Source of the DNA: Thermoguttaceae bacterium
GTDB lineage: Bacteria; Planctomycetota; Planctomycetia; Pirellulales; Thermoguttaceae
NCBI GenBank assembly: GCA_017939795.1
Contig: JAGBAA010000097.1
Span: 29,128-93,127 of the forward strand
Direction: 5' to 3'
DNA: 64,000 bases
Shown one piece after another: positions 7,656 through 17,853 of the stretch. A program made the translations under genes and the position numbers. Within the stretch, counting starts at the first letter, position 1. Each line of letters begins with the position of its first letter. The notes beneath the pieces are model-generated. The model saw nothing but the letters and a program-made list of their open reading frames with translations. It was not told where the DNA came from and did not search any database.

Positions 7656-9111
7656 GCTTTTCGGCGGGGATGACTATCTGATGCTGAACTGCGTCACGAA
7701 TGTGGAGCAGATCCGCCCGGGCGATGTTTACTTTGCGATACGGACTCCGCAGAAAGACGGACACGCCATGATCGATGATGCGGTACTTCGCGGTGCCGGA
7801 GCGATCGTATCGGAAGAGATGACCGACAATCCGTTCAAGATGACTGCGGATGGAAAACTGGTTCCGCTTTTTCTCGTTCGATCAACACAGAGTGCCTATT
7901 CGAGAGCGTGTCAGGCACTGTACCGTTTTCCATCCAGACAGCTTGGAGTTGTGGGGGTCACCGGAACGAGCGGGAAGACCATGACGGCATTTCTGACCGC
8001 AGCGGTCCTTGGAGCGGCGGGGCAGAATGTCGGGCTTCTGAATTCGCTCGGATGTTTTGACGGCAAAGATGCTTCTGCGAATACGATCACGAGTCTGCCG
8101 CCGAAACGAACTGGCAGCTGGCTTTCGCGGATGCTCCAGAATGACTGTACGCATACCGTGATGGAGATCTCGAGTCAGGCACTGGCGCAGTCCCGGCTGG
8201 ACGGTATCGATCTTCAGACTCTCTGCATCACGAACGTCATGCGTGACCATATCGATTTTCATGGATCGATCGAGAACTACCGCAAGGCGAAGATGCGCAT
8301 TTTTGAATCTCTTGTCTGCGGCGGGACTGCCGTTCTGAATGCGGATGATCCGATCACCGCAGAGGTAAAACGGTGGCTGAGAGTACCGACCGTGACTTTT
8401 GGAATGGATGGGTCGGCAGACGTTTCCGCGATGGTTCTGGAGCAGCTTCCGAGCGAACAGACGATCCTTTTGACAGCGGGGTCGGAGACCCTGCCGCTCA
8501 GAACGCAGATCGTGGGGAACCACCATATCGAAAACTGCCTTGCGGCCGCGGCGATGGGGATCGCGATGGGGATCGACCTTCCGACGATCGTGCGCGGGAT
8601 CGAATCGGTAGAGATGATTCCCGGAAGAATGGAGCGTCTTGAATGCGGCCAGCCGTTCTCGGTTTTTGTGGATGCGGCCAGAACTCCGGAGGAATTGCGG
8701 GAGACGCTTCATTTTCTTCGCGAGGTCGTAGACGGACGGATCTTGACGGTCTTCGGCGTCTCGGGAAATCGGCAGCGCGCCCGGCGTCCAATGATGGGCG
8801 ACATTGCTTCAAAACTTTCCAGCCGTCTGATCCTGACGGACATGAATCCGGGATCAGAGGAACCGGAACGGATCGTTCAGGAAGTCCTTTCCGGCGTACA
8901 GCCGCGCTGCATGAAACGGGTGGAGATCTGCCATGACCGCAAAAAAGCGATCCATCAGGCACTCGCCATGGCAGAACCGGGGGATTGTGTGCTGATAGCC
9001 GGCAAGGGGAATGAAAAATTTCAGCTCATCGGCAAAGAGACCCCGCGTCACGATGACCGGGAGATCGCGCGCCGCTGGCTGTTTCGGAATGCAGAGCGGT
9101 ACATGGATTGA
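7594..9111 (+). CDS. MurE-like Mur ligase (UDP-MurNAc-tripeptide synthetase family)
   Basis: A 505-residue protein with the Mur ligase order: N-terminal UDP-binding domain (about 10-110), ATP-binding P-loop GTSGKT (124-129), an EISSQALAQSRLDG segment equivalent to EVSSHAL of MurE, a TNVMRDHIDFHG segment, and the AKMRIF lysine region. The C-terminal domain carries TDMNPGSEEPERIV where MurE has DNPR-SEDP. MurE adds the third stem-peptide residue in peptidoglycan synthesis. Here the DNPR arginine, which contacts meso-diaminopimelate, is missing. It could be a paralogue with another amino-acid preference. No other mur genes are adjacent. The start is supported only by a weak GGGA before the ATG. 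Confidence 0.8.
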   Translation: MQSCFTGISPVSLRSILNEAELFGGDDYLMLNCVTNVEQIRPGDVYFAIRTPQKDGHAMIDDAVLRGAGAIVSEEMTDNPFKMTADGKLVPLFLVRSTQSAYSRACQALYRFPSRQLGVVGVTGTSGKTMTAFLTAAVLGAAGQNVGLLNSLGCFDGKDASANTITSLPPKRTGSWLSRMLQNDCTHTVMEISSQALAQSRLDGIDLQTLCITNVMRDHIDFHGSIENYRKAKMRIFESLVCGGTAVLNADDPITAEVKRWLRVPTVTFGMDGSADVSAMVLEQLPSEQTILLTAGSETLPLRTQIVGNHHIENCLAAAAMGIAMGIDLPTIVRGIESVEMIPGRMERLECGQPFSVFVDAARTPEELRETLHFLREVVDGRILTVFGVSGNRQRARRPMMGDIASKLSSRLILTDMNPGSEEPERIVQEVLSGVQPRCMKRVEICHDRKKAIHQALAMAEPGDCVLIAGKGNEKFQLIGKETPRHDDREIARRWLFRNAERYMD

Positions 9112-9496
9112 GACCGCCGGTAAAACGGTCAGCGAAAATCGTATCGTAAAACGAAAAGGGAGTTTTTGCGGAAATTCCCTTTTGTTTTGCCGGAATCTCA
9201 TGAAAAAATGGAGCTTCTGGGAAAATTTTGGTGAATTTGGCGATTTCTTGTCAAATTTTGGTTTCTTTTGGCGGAAAAGCCGCTTTCTTGCGTTGACGTG
9301 ATTTGGGATCCGCCGTATAATAGGAATCATTTTATCCAGATCATGCCGGATTTTGGTATGCAGACGCACGGACGGACGATGTCTGTGAGCCGCCGTCTCC
9401 CGAATCGAACCGTTGGGATCCCGACGGACGCTTTTCTTTTACGGCATTTTCGGGATCAAAAAAAGAGCATGCCCCAAAAATAAAAAGAAACGTTTC
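9112..9496 (+). other. Intergenic region with uvrA leader
   Basis: 385 bp between the murE-like stop and the uvrA ATG. It contains a consensus promoter (9293-9321) and about 170 nt of leader. An in-frame TTG at 9413 could extend UvrA, but the encoded extension is unlike UvrA. No stable hairpin or other gene was recognised. Confidence 0.5.
9293..9321 (+). promoter_or_regulatory. Consensus sigma-70 promoter of uvrA
   Basis: TTGACG (9293-9298), a 17-bp spacer and a perfect TATAAT (9316-9321). Transcription would start near 9328, about 170 nt before the UvrA ATG. No LexA-type box was recognised next to it. Confidence 0.8.
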
Positions 9497-12400
9497 ATGG
9501 ATAACCAGGATATTCACGTTAAGGGTGCGCGGGAACACAATCTCCAGAATGTAGAGCTGGAGCTTCCGTGCAATCAGTTGATCTGCTTTACTGGAGTGAG
9601 CGGGAGCGGGAAAAGTTCCCTTGCGTTCGACACTCTGTATGCAGAAGGGCAGCGGCGGTATGTCGAGAGCCTTTCCAGCTATGCTCGGCAATTTCTTGGT
9701 CAAATGCCGAAACCGGACGTGGATTTCATCTCGCATCTTCGTCCCGCGATCTCGATCGCGCAGAAGACGACCGGACAGAATCCCCGTTCTACCGTGGGAA
9801 CGATCACGGAGATCTACGATTATCTTCGCGTACTTTTTTCCCGGGTCGGCACTGGATATTGCCCGAACTGCGGACGAAAGATCAGTGCGCAGACCCGTCA
9901 GCAGATCCTGACGCAGATCCAGCTTCTTCCGCCGGAGTCGAAGATCCTGCTTCTTGCGCCCCGTGTTCGCGGTCAGAAAGGGGAATTTAAGGATCTGTTC
10001 CGTGACCTGCTGCGTCAGGGATTTTTGCGTGCGCGAGTTGACGGAGAGATCGTGAGGCTGACGGACGATCTGCGTCTGGATCGTCAAATGCGGCACAATA
10101 TCGACATCGTGGTGGATCGGATCGTTTTGAGACCGGAGGGGACATCGCGGCTTGCGGAGTCGGTCGAACAGGCACTGAGATATGGAAATCATTCTCTGAT
10201 CGTTGCGCCGGACGCAGAGGCAGAACAGGAACCTTTTCCGGAACTGATGCTTTCCAGCGAGTACGCCTGCACGGAATGCCAGATCGGATTTGAGCCGCCG
10301 ACGCCGCAGCTTTTCAGCTTCAATTCGCCGCAGGGAATGTGTCTTGAGTGCAATGGTCTGGGCGAGATCTACACTTTTGACCCGGAACGTCTGATCCCGG
10401 ATCCGAAAAAATCGTTCCGGAAAGGGGCCGTCGTGACGATCGGGACCTGGGCGGATACCGGACGCTGGAAGCACGTGCAGTTCCGCGGGATCGCCAACTA
10501 TCTCGCGAGAACGTATCCGGAGCATGGACTTTCCGGGGAAGAGATCCTCGATACGCCGTGGGAGAAATTGCCAGAAGTGTTCCGCGATGCCATTCTTTAC
10601 GGTACCGGAAGCACAAACATTACGTTCTCGTGGCGAAATACGCCGAGCAGCACGAACTGGGGAGCGACCTACGACGGGATCATTCCGCAGATGCTCAACA
10701 CGTACCGAACGACCAACAGCCGGATCCAAAAACGGTACTTTGAGAAGTTCATGAACGTCTGCACGTGCAGTTTCTGCCGCGGTGAGCGTCTGAATCCCCA
10801 GGCGCGAATGGTCAAGATCGCGAGCCATTCAAGTCTTTCGGAGCTTTCGCTTCCCGAACTGACGCACCTGCCGATCGCGTCCGTCGTGGAATTCTTCCGG
10901 GAACTGGACCTGGATGCGACCGGGCGGTACATTGCGAAGGATATTCTGCATGAGATCCGAAACCGTCTTGGTTTTCTTGAAGACGTGGGGCTGGATTACC
11001 TCTCTCTGGCGCGGACAGCACCGACGCTTTCCGGCGGGGAACTCCAGCGTATCCGTCTCGCCAGCCAGATCGGAAGCGGATTGGTCGGCGTGCTCTATAT
11101 TCTGGATGAACCCTCGATCGGACTGCATCCGCGCGACAATAACCGGCTCCTTTCCACGCTGAAACATCTGCGGGATCTTGGGAATACGGTGGTCGTCGTG
11201 GAACACGATGAGGACACGATGCGTTTTTCGGACAAGATCATCGATTTCGGTCCTGGTGCAGGTGTTCATGGCGGACACGTCGTGGCGCAGGGGTCCGTTG
11301 AGGACATTCTGAACTCCGAAGAGAGCGTCACGGGCCAGTTTCTCTCCGGGCGCAGAATGATCCCGGCCGTGAAGAAACCGCGACCCGGGACCGGCGAGAA
11401 ACTCGTCGTCCGCGGTGCGTCGCACCATAATCTGAAAAACGTGGACGTGGAGATTCCGCTCGGAAAATTTATTTGCGTCACGGGCGTGAGCGGTTCAGGA
11501 AAAAGCTCGCTCGTCAACGGGATCCTCAAAGCGGTCCTTCATCGGGAGCTGAACCACGGACTCGGTACTCCGGGAACCTACCGGACGATCGAAGGGCTGG
11601 AGTACCTCAATAAAATGATCGCGATCGACCAGTCGCCGATCGGACGGACTCCGCGAAGCAATCCGGCTACGTACATCAAGCTCTTTGACGAGATCCGCAC
11701 GATGTTTGCGGAACTTCCCGAATCCAAACAGCGCGGTTTCAAACCGGGGCGCTTCAGCTTTAATGTGGACGGCGGACGCTGCGAAGCGTGCCAGGGATAC
11801 GGTGCGTCGAAACTTGAAATGGACTTCCTTGCCGACATTTGGGTCACGTGTCCGGTCTGCGGCGGGAAACGGTTCAATTACGAGACGCTTCAGGTTCGCT
11901 TCAAAGGCCATTCGATCGCGGACGTTCTGGAAATGGATGTTCAGCAGGCGATGGAGCTTTTCGAAAATGTGCCGAGGGTCTACCAGAAACTCAAGACGCT
12001 CAGCGACGTGGGACTGGACTACATGAAGATCGGTCAGCCGTCTCCAACGCTTTCCGGCGGTGAGGCGCAGCGGGTCAAGCTGGCCCGTGAACTCGTGAAG
12101 ATCAGCACAGGACGGACCATCTACATTCTGGATGAACCGACGACGGGACTGCATTTTGCGGACATCGAGCAGCTTTTGAAGGTCCTGCACAGTTTCGCAG
12201 ACGCCGGCAATACGGTACTCGTCGTGGAACACAATCTGGACGTCATCAAAACGGCGGACTGGATCATCGATCTGGGACCGGAAGGCGGAAATGCAGGCGG
12301 AGAGATCGTCGTGTGCGGCACACCGAAAGAGGTGAGCAAAAATAAACGCTCGTATACTGCGGCGGCTCTCCGGAATGTACTTTCTCCGGCACATTCAAAG

Positions 12401-15400
12401 ACGGCGAAGAAAAAGAAAGAAGAAACGCTTTCCCAGAAAGACGCCGTGAAAAAGGCACTTTCGAAAAGAGGCGTTTCCGAAAAATCTCCCAATGTACCGG
12501 AAGATCCGTGCGAGTGCATTCGGGTGGAAGGGGCGAGTCAGCACAATCTGAAGCACGTGAGTCTCGAGATCCCGCGGAATTCCATGACCGTCTGCTGCGG
12601 GCCGAGCGGTTCCGGAAAAAGTTCTTTGGCTATGGATACGGTCTACGCCGAAGGGCAGAGACGCTACGTCGAGAGCCTTTCGAGTTACGCCCGGCAGTTT
12701 GTTGGTCAGATGCAGAAACCGCAGGTGGAGCGTATCGAGGGACTCGCTCCGGCGATCGCCATTGAACAGAAGCGCATGAGTCAGAGTCCGCGTTCAACGG
12801 TCGGTACCGTGACGGAGATCTACGATTATCTCCGGATCCTGATGGCCCGGCTTGGGAAACCATATTGCCCGGATTGCCAGATCCCGATCGGTTCGCAGAC
12901 GACGGATGAGATCATTGCGCGGATCATGAAGTACCCGGAAGGGACCCGCCTGATGTTTTTGGCGGGCCGCGAGATCGGGATCGGGCACCGCTACGAGACT
13001 CTTTGGGAAGAATTGCGCCGAAGGGGATTCGTGCGTGTCCGCATCGACGGCATGATCTACTCTCTGGATGAAGTTCCTGAGATCGACCGCCGACGGAAAC
13101 ATGATGTCGAGATCGTCGTGGACCGGGTCGTCATCCGAAAAGACAAAACGAATCGCGGACGCATCGCAGAAAGTATCGAGCAGGCGCTTGATCTGGGCGG
13201 CGGAACGATGGTCGTTCTGGAGGCGGATGATCTGAAGCCGGAGTCCCAGTGGAGATCAAAGAAACACAGTCTGCACAATGTGTGCGACCAGTGCGGACGC
13301 AGTTTTGAGACGCTCGCGCCAAACAATTTTTCGTTCAACACTGCCCTCGGCTGGTGTCCGGTCTGTGAGGGATTGGGGACCCAGAACGGCACGAATCCCA
13401 ATCTTCTTCTTAGAGATCCGAAACTGACGCTGGCGGAGGGCGCGATCGCGCTTTGGTCTCCCGGCGGCAGTGAAATGGCGATGGAGATGCTCAAGGCGTT
13501 CTGTACCGAGATGGAAGTTCCGATGGACGTTCCGTACGAGTCGCTTGCGCCTCGGTTTCGAAAGATCCTTCAGCGCGGAACAGGCGAACGGTGGTTCCAG
13601 GTCCGAACGAAATCGTACTCTTTCCGATTCCAGCTGAAAGGACTGATGGAGGTCGTGGATGAGGCGGCGCGTCTGGTGCCTTCCCTGCGGCATAAATTGG
13701 AGACGTACCTCGACGATGTGCCCTGCACCGAGTGCGGCGGAAGCCGATTGCGGGACGACGCAGCTGCTGTACGTTTGCGCGGCCGGACGATGGATGAGAT
13801 CTGCGAGATGCCGCTTCGGGAACTTCTGGAGGAATTCTCCAATTGGAAAATGAGTTCGACGGAACGCAGGATCGCCGGCGAACTGGTACGCGAGATCCGG
13901 AACCGGACGCAGTTTCTCATTGATGTCGGTCTGGAGTACCTGACGCTTTCCCGCCCTGCTCCGACGCTTTCCGGCGGTGAGATGCAGCGTATCCGTCTGG
14001 CTGCTCAGGTAGGAAGCGGATTGTGCGGCGTCCTTTACGTGCTGGATGAACCGACGATCGGACTGCACCCGCGCGACAATCAGCGTCTCATCAGGACACT
14101 GCATCGTTTGCGGGATCTTGGAAATACGCTCCTGGTCGTTGAGCATGACCGGGATGTTCTGGAAAGTGCAGATAAACTGGTCGATTTTGGTCCGGCAGCC
14201 GGTCGATGGGGCGGCGAGATCGTGGGAGAGGGAACGCCGAAAAAGATCGAAGAGATCCCATCGTCCGTCACGGGAAATTTCCTTTCCGGAAAAAAAGCCA
14301 TTCCGATCCCGTCCAATCGCCGGGTGGAGAGTGCGTCCGGAAAACGTTCCTCTTCCAGTGCGCTGGTTGCGCAGCCGTGGCTGGAGATCCTGGGAGCACG
14401 GCAGAACAATCTGAAGGGGATCAACGTTCGGATCCCGCTTGGCACGCTGACGGCCGTGACGGGCGTGAGCGGCTCTGGAAAAAGTACGCTCGTGGAGGAT
14501 ATTCTCTACGCATCGCTGGCCAGACAGCTTCACCGTGCCGGAACGATCCCCGGTGCGCATGATCTGATCCGCGGTGTCCATCACGTCAATAAGGTGATCG
14601 AAGTTGACCAGCGTCCTATCGGGACGACGCCCAGCTCGAATCCCGCAACGTATACCGGAGTGTTTGAGCATATTCGTGAACTTTTTGCGAAACTTCCGGA
14701 TGCGAAGATGCGCGGCTTTACGGCACGCCGATTCAGCTTCAATGTGCCGGGCGGTCGATGCGAAAAGTGCGAGGGAAACGGGCAGATCAAGATCGAGATG
14801 CATTTCCTGCCGGACATCTGGGTCACGTGCGATGAATGCAAGGGCCAGCGGTACGAGCCGGAAACGCTTGCCGTCCGGTTCCGGGGCTACTCGATCGCCG
14901 ACGTACTGAACATGACGTGTGCCGAGGCTCTGGAAGTTTTCCGCGGGATCCCGGTGATCCGCCGTATTCTTCAGACGCTCTGCGATGTGGGGCTGGACTA
15001 CATTACGCTCGGGCAGCCTGCGCCGACGCTTTCCGGCGGGGAAGCGCAGCGGGTGAAGCTGGCTGCGGAACTTGCGCGGCCGGATACCGGGAAGACGCTC
15101 TACATTCTGGATGAGCCGACTACGGGACTTCATTTTTCCGACCTGGCGAAACTGCTGGATGTGCTTCACCGTCTGGTCGATATGGGGAACACGGTCGTGG
15201 TCATTGAGCACAATCTGGACATCATCAAAAATGCGGACTGGATCGTGGAATTGGGGCCGGAAGCTGGAAATCACGGTGGAGAACTGGTGGCGGAAGGTAC
15301 GCCGGAAGATCTCGTGAAGTACGCTCGGAATGCCAAAAAATCGCTCAAGAGTACCGATCCGCTTCCGCGTTCCTGGACGGGAGAATATCTGATCCCGATC

Positions 15401-16519
15401 CTGAAGAATGATCCCTACGAGGAACGTAAACCGTTTGACGTTGAGGCTTTCCGCAAAATGCAGACGGAAGAGCCTGTCGTCTCAGAATTAAAGGCCGCTG
15501 TCCGAATGCCGTGGGAAGTCGACGGGATCCGATGGCATTCTCAGGCGCGAAGTTCCCGCTGCCGGAATATTGTTCCGGCACATGGTGAAATTTTGCCGTC
15601 CGTTTCACCGATCGCGACGCCCCGGCCGGCACGCTGGGACATTCGGATCTTTGATGCGCTTCTCGACAAACTCGAGATGATGGATGATGTGGAGATCGAC
15701 TGGAATGACCGAAACGTCATTCGCGTGACCTCTTCGCAGCGGAACGCGACGAAATTCCTCCATCTTTTCACCAACGATGAATGGCTTCTGAAACTGAGTT
15801 TCCGGGTCCAGAAGAATACGTTCCAGACGGAAGAACTGGTTCGGAGTCTGGATCTTCGTCCGCTCAATGAGTATCCGGAACTCCCGCTTTACGGTACGTC
15901 TCCGAGAGTCCGGGTCATCGATACGAAGGAGGGATTCCAGGAGATCGAGATGCGGATCCACTACTGGAGCGAATTTGACCGGCCGGAAATGTGGGGGTTC
16001 CTGGAGAAGGCGCAGGAGTCCTTTTTCCAGCTCGTCCAGCAGGCGGAAGAGGCTCCCGGTGATTTGAAACCGTGGAAAACCTTGGGACGCAAATGGCATG
16101 AAAGTTCCAGCGGGTTTCTTGGGAACAGCAGACCGGCCTGGGATATGGAACTGCTTCGAGTCATCGTTTCTGCGCTGGAAAAAATCGTTCCGAATGCATC
16201 GTGGGGCTGGCAGAACAAGATGATCGTTCCGGTCACGCCTGCCGGAAACAATCGGATCTGGGCACGGCTCACGACGAAGCGTCCGGACGCGGTTTATCTG
16301 GAGCTTTTCAATGAAAAGAATCAGTTTACGATGGGGCGTGTCGCCGACTTCGGTTTTGAACCGGAAGTTGATGGACGAAATCCGGAATGGGACTGCCTCC
16401 GTTTTCGTTTCCGTAACTTGAAAGACTGGAAAAAAGGGAATTTTACGGCATTCCTTGAAGAACATTTTGGCCGGACTGTTCTGGCGAAAAGTGAAGGAAA
16501 TGAGAATGAGAAACCGTAA
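9497..16519 (+). CDS. uvrA: Tandem-fused excinuclease ABC subunit A (two UvrA units plus C-terminal extension)
   Basis: About 2340 residues from the ATG at 9497 (MDNQDIHVKGAREHN, where UvrA proteins normally start). There are two complete UvrA units. Each has two ABC ATPase modules: Walker A GVSGSGKSS about residue 33 with later equivalents, and four LSGGE signatures (three PTLSGGE followed by AQR or LQR, one MQR). Each also has CxxC zinc-binding pairs, for example GRCEACQGYG with TCPVCGG, and GRCEKCEGNG with TCDECKG. A Lys/Glu-rich linker joins the units (about residue 970). A C-terminal tail of about 370 residues matches nothing I recognise. UvrA finds bulky DNA lesions with UvrB. The fusion is known from planctomycetes; it may form an intramolecular dimer. 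Confidence 0.95.
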   Translation: MDNQDIHVKGAREHNLQNVELELPCNQLICFTGVSGSGKSSLAFDTLYAEGQRRYVESLSSYARQFLGQMPKPDVDFISHLRPAISIAQKTTGQNPRSTVGTITEIYDYLRVLFSRVGTGYCPNCGRKISAQTRQQILTQIQLLPPESKILLLAPRVRGQKGEFKDLFRDLLRQGFLRARVDGEIVRLTDDLRLDRQMRHNIDIVVDRIVLRPEGTSRLAESVEQALRYGNHSLIVAPDAEAEQEPFPELMLSSEYACTECQIGFEPPTPQLFSFNSPQGMCLECNGLGEIYTFDPERLIPDPKKSFRKGAVVTIGTWADTGRWKHVQFRGIANYLARTYPEHGLSGEEILDTPWEKLPEVFRDAILYGTGSTNITFSWRNTPSSTNWGATYDGIIPQMLNTYRTTNSRIQKRYFEKFMNVCTCSFCRGERLNPQARMVKIASHSSLSELSLPELTHLPIASVVEFFRELDLDATGRYIAKDILHEIRNRLGFLEDVGLDYLSLARTAPTLSGGELQRIRLASQIGSGLVGVLYILDEPSIGLHPRDNNRLLSTLKHLRDLGNTVVVVEHDEDTMRFSDKIIDFGPGAGVHGGHVVAQGSVEDILNSEESVTGQFLSGRRMIPAVKKPRPGTGEKLVVRGASHHNLKNVDVEIPLGKFICVTGVSGSGKSSLVNGILKAVLHRELNHGLGTPGTYRTIEGLEYLNKMIAIDQSPIGRTPRSNPATYIKLFDEIRTMFAELPESKQRGFKPGRFSFNVDGGRCEACQGYGASKLEMDFLADIWVTCPVCGGKRFNYETLQVRFKGHSIADVLEMDVQQAMELFENVPRVYQKLKTLSDVGLDYMKIGQPSPTLSGGEAQRVKLARELVKISTGRTIYILDEPTTGLHFADIEQLLKVLHSFADAGNTVLVVEHNLDVIKTADWIIDLGPEGGNAGGEIVVCGTPKEVSKNKRSYTAAALRNVLSPAHSKTAKKKKEETLSQKDAVKKALSKRGVSEKSPNVPEDPCECIRVEGASQHNLKHVSLEIPRNSMTVCCGPSGSGKSSLAMDTVYAEGQRRYVESLSSYARQFVGQMQKPQVERIEGLAPAIAIEQKRMSQSPRSTVGTVTEIYDYLRILMARLGKPYCPDCQIPIGSQTTDEIIARIMKYPEGTRLMFLAGREIGIGHRYETLWEELRRRGFVRVRIDGMIYSLDEVPEIDRRRKHDVEIVVDRVVIRKDKTNRGRIAESIEQALDLGGGTMVVLEADDLKPESQWRSKKHSLHNVCDQCGRSFETLAPNNFSFNTALGWCPVCEGLGTQNGTNPNLLLRDPKLTLAEGAIALWSPGGSEMAMEMLKAFCTEMEVPMDVPYESLAPRFRKILQRGTGERWFQVRTKSYSFRFQLKGLMEVVDEAARLVPSLRHKLETYLDDVPCTECGGSRLRDDAAAVRLRGRTMDEICEMPLRELLEEFSNWKMSSTERRIAGELVREIRNRTQFLIDVGLEYLTLSRPAPTLSGGEMQRIRLAAQVGSGLCGVLYVLDEPTIGLHPRDNQRLIRTLHRLRDLGNTLLVVEHDRDVLESADKLVDFGPAAGRWGGEIVGEGTPKKIEEIPSSVTGNFLSGKKAIPIPSNRRVESASGKRSSSSALVAQPWLEILGARQNNLKGINVRIPLGTLTAVTGVSGSGKSTLVEDILYASLARQLHRAGTIPGAHDLIRGVHHVNKVIEVDQRPIGTTPSSNPATYTGVFEHIRELFAKLPDAKMRGFTARRFSFNVPGGRCEKCEGNGQIKIEMHFLPDIWVTCDECKGQRYEPETLAVRFRGYSIADVLNMTCAEALEVFRGIPVIRRILQTLCDVGLDYITLGQPAPTLSGGEAQRVKLAAELARPDTGKTLYILDEPTTGLHFSDLAKLLDVLHRLVDMGNTVVVIEHNLDIIKNADWIVELGPEAGNHGGELVAEGTPEDLVKYARNAKKSLKSTDPLPRSWTGEYLIPILKNDPYEERKPFDVEAFRKMQTEEPVVSELKAAVRMPWEVDGIRWHSQARSSRCRNIVPAHGEILPSVSPIATPRPARWDIRIFDALLDKLEMMDDVEIDWNDRNVIRVTSSQRNATKFLHLFTNDEWLLKLSFRVQKNTFQTEELVRSLDLRPLNEYPELPLYGTSPRVRVIDTKEGFQEIEMRIHYWSEFDRPEMWGFLEKAQESFFQLVQQAEEAPGDLKPWKTLGRKWHESSSGFLGNSRPAWDMELLRVIVSALEKIVPNASWGWQNKMIVPVTPAGNNRIWARLTTKRPDAVYLELFNEKNQFTMGRVADFGFEPEVDGRNPEWDCLRFRFRNLKDWKKGNFTAFLEEHFGRTVLAKSEGNENEKP

Positions 16520-16555
16520 ATTCTCCAATTCCGGGAGCATGATGGAGGACAATGG

Positions 16556-17815
16556 ATGGCCGTTTTTTTGATTTTCAGCGACGACTGGGGCCGCCATCCT
16601 TCCAGCTGCCAGCATCTGATGCGCTGCCTGATGGAAAGCGGAGAGCATCGTGTTTTTTGGGTCAACACGATCGGAACTCGACCGCCGAGACTGGATCTCC
16701 TCACCCTTCGGCGCGGAATAGAAAAGATCCGCTCATGGGCCGGTACATCTCGTGTTGGTGGTCAAAATCGGACCGGCCAGGGATCCAGCAGTTTGGGATC
16801 CGACAGTTTGGCGGCGGATACGCTGTCGGGAAAACCTTCCGTTTCCGGACTTTCCTCAAAGATCCCGGGGACGGAGGCCGTGCCGGAAAAGGTCCTTCAG
16901 CCGATCATGTTTCCGTGGTTTCGTTCCCGCTTTGATCGTTGGTTGAACCGGACGCTTCTGGTGGATCAGCTGAATCGGGCACTGGAAGGGGAGACGAACG
17001 TCACGGCCGTCACGACATTGCCGATCACTGCGGATCTTCCCGGAATGCTTCCCTGCGTGAGCCGATGGATCTACTATTGTGTCGACGACTGGAGCCGCTG
17101 GCCGGGCATGGACGCGAAGCCGCTGGCGAAGATGGAATCCCTGCTCGTGCAGAAAGCGGATAAAATCGTGACCGCCGGAGAAAATCTTCGGGACCGGCTT
17201 CTCCGTATGGGGAGGGATTCGCTCCTTTTGACGCACGGTGTCGATCTTGATTTTTGGAAAAAAGGCACACTGGATTCTGGAAACGGAAAGCGAAAATTTA
17301 CGAAAGAGGGAATTTCCCCGACTTTTGTATTTTGGGGTCTCATCGATGAACGGCTGGATCCCGAAATGCTGGAGCGGCTGGCTGCCGATGCTCCCGATTC
17401 CCAGATCGTGCTTGCCGGGCCGGCAGCATCGCAGGAAATGGTCCACCGGCTTGAGAAAATTTCGTCTCTGAAGCTCCTTGGCGCATTGCCTCCGGAAGAG
17501 CTTCCGCAACTTGCGGCTGAGGCTGACGTCCTTTTGATGCCGTACCGAAAAAATGAAGCGACGGAGCAGATCCAGCCGCTGAAAATGACGGAGTATCTCG
17601 CCAGCGGGAAACCCGCGGTCGTGCGTGACCTTCGAGCGTCGCTTTCCTGGGCCGATGCGCTCGATATTGCCGACACTCCGGAACGTTTTTCGCATCTGGC
17701 CAGGCTTCGTGCCGAGACGGGACTGCCGGAGGAACAGCGAATGGCGAGACAGAGACTCGAAAAGGAAACGTGGAAAAGGAAAGCACTCGATTTTGAGGCT
17801 TTTATCCTCAAGTAA
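16556..17815 (+). CDS. Glycosyltransferase, GT-B-like
   Basis: A 419-residue protein. GGAGG at 16544-16548 sits 7 nt before the ATG at 16556, supporting this start. The N-terminal half (FLIFSDDWGRHPSS, then a DDWSRWPGMD segment) and C-terminal half (FVFWGLIDERLD, then VLAGPA and LLMPYRKNEATEQIQPLKMTEYLASGKPAVV) fit GT-B glycosyltransferases. The late segment matches the nucleotide-sugar-binding loop with its E-x-x-A-x-G-K-P pattern. It starts 36 nt after uvrA, probably cotranscribed, and is followed 38 nt later by another glycosyltransferase. The two likely act on the same surface glycan. Confidence 0.8.
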   Translation: MAVFLIFSDDWGRHPSSCQHLMRCLMESGEHRVFWVNTIGTRPPRLDLLTLRRGIEKIRSWAGTSRVGGQNRTGQGSSSLGSDSLAADTLSGKPSVSGLSSKIPGTEAVPEKVLQPIMFPWFRSRFDRWLNRTLLVDQLNRALEGETNVTAVTTLPITADLPGMLPCVSRWIYYCVDDWSRWPGMDAKPLAKMESLLVQKADKIVTAGENLRDRLLRMGRDSLLLTHGVDLDFWKKGTLDSGNGKRKFTKEGISPTFVFWGLIDERLDPEMLERLAADAPDSQIVLAGPAASQEMVHRLEKISSLKLLGALPPEELPQLAAEADVLLMPYRKNEATEQIQPLKMTEYLASGKPAVVRDLRASLSWADALDIADTPERFSHLARLRAETGLPEEQRMARQRLEKETWKRKALDFEAFILK

Positions 17816-17853
17816 AGAGGAAAACAGACGGATTTGAAACAGAACAGGAACTC

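Noticed and set aside
9413..9496. Extended UvrA N-terminus from a TTG start
   Set aside because: The added residues (Arg/Phe/Lys-rich) are unlike UvrA, and the normal family start is at 9497.
13256..15274. 672-codon open frame on the minus strand
   Set aside because: It is antisense to the second UvrA unit and has no recognisable motif.
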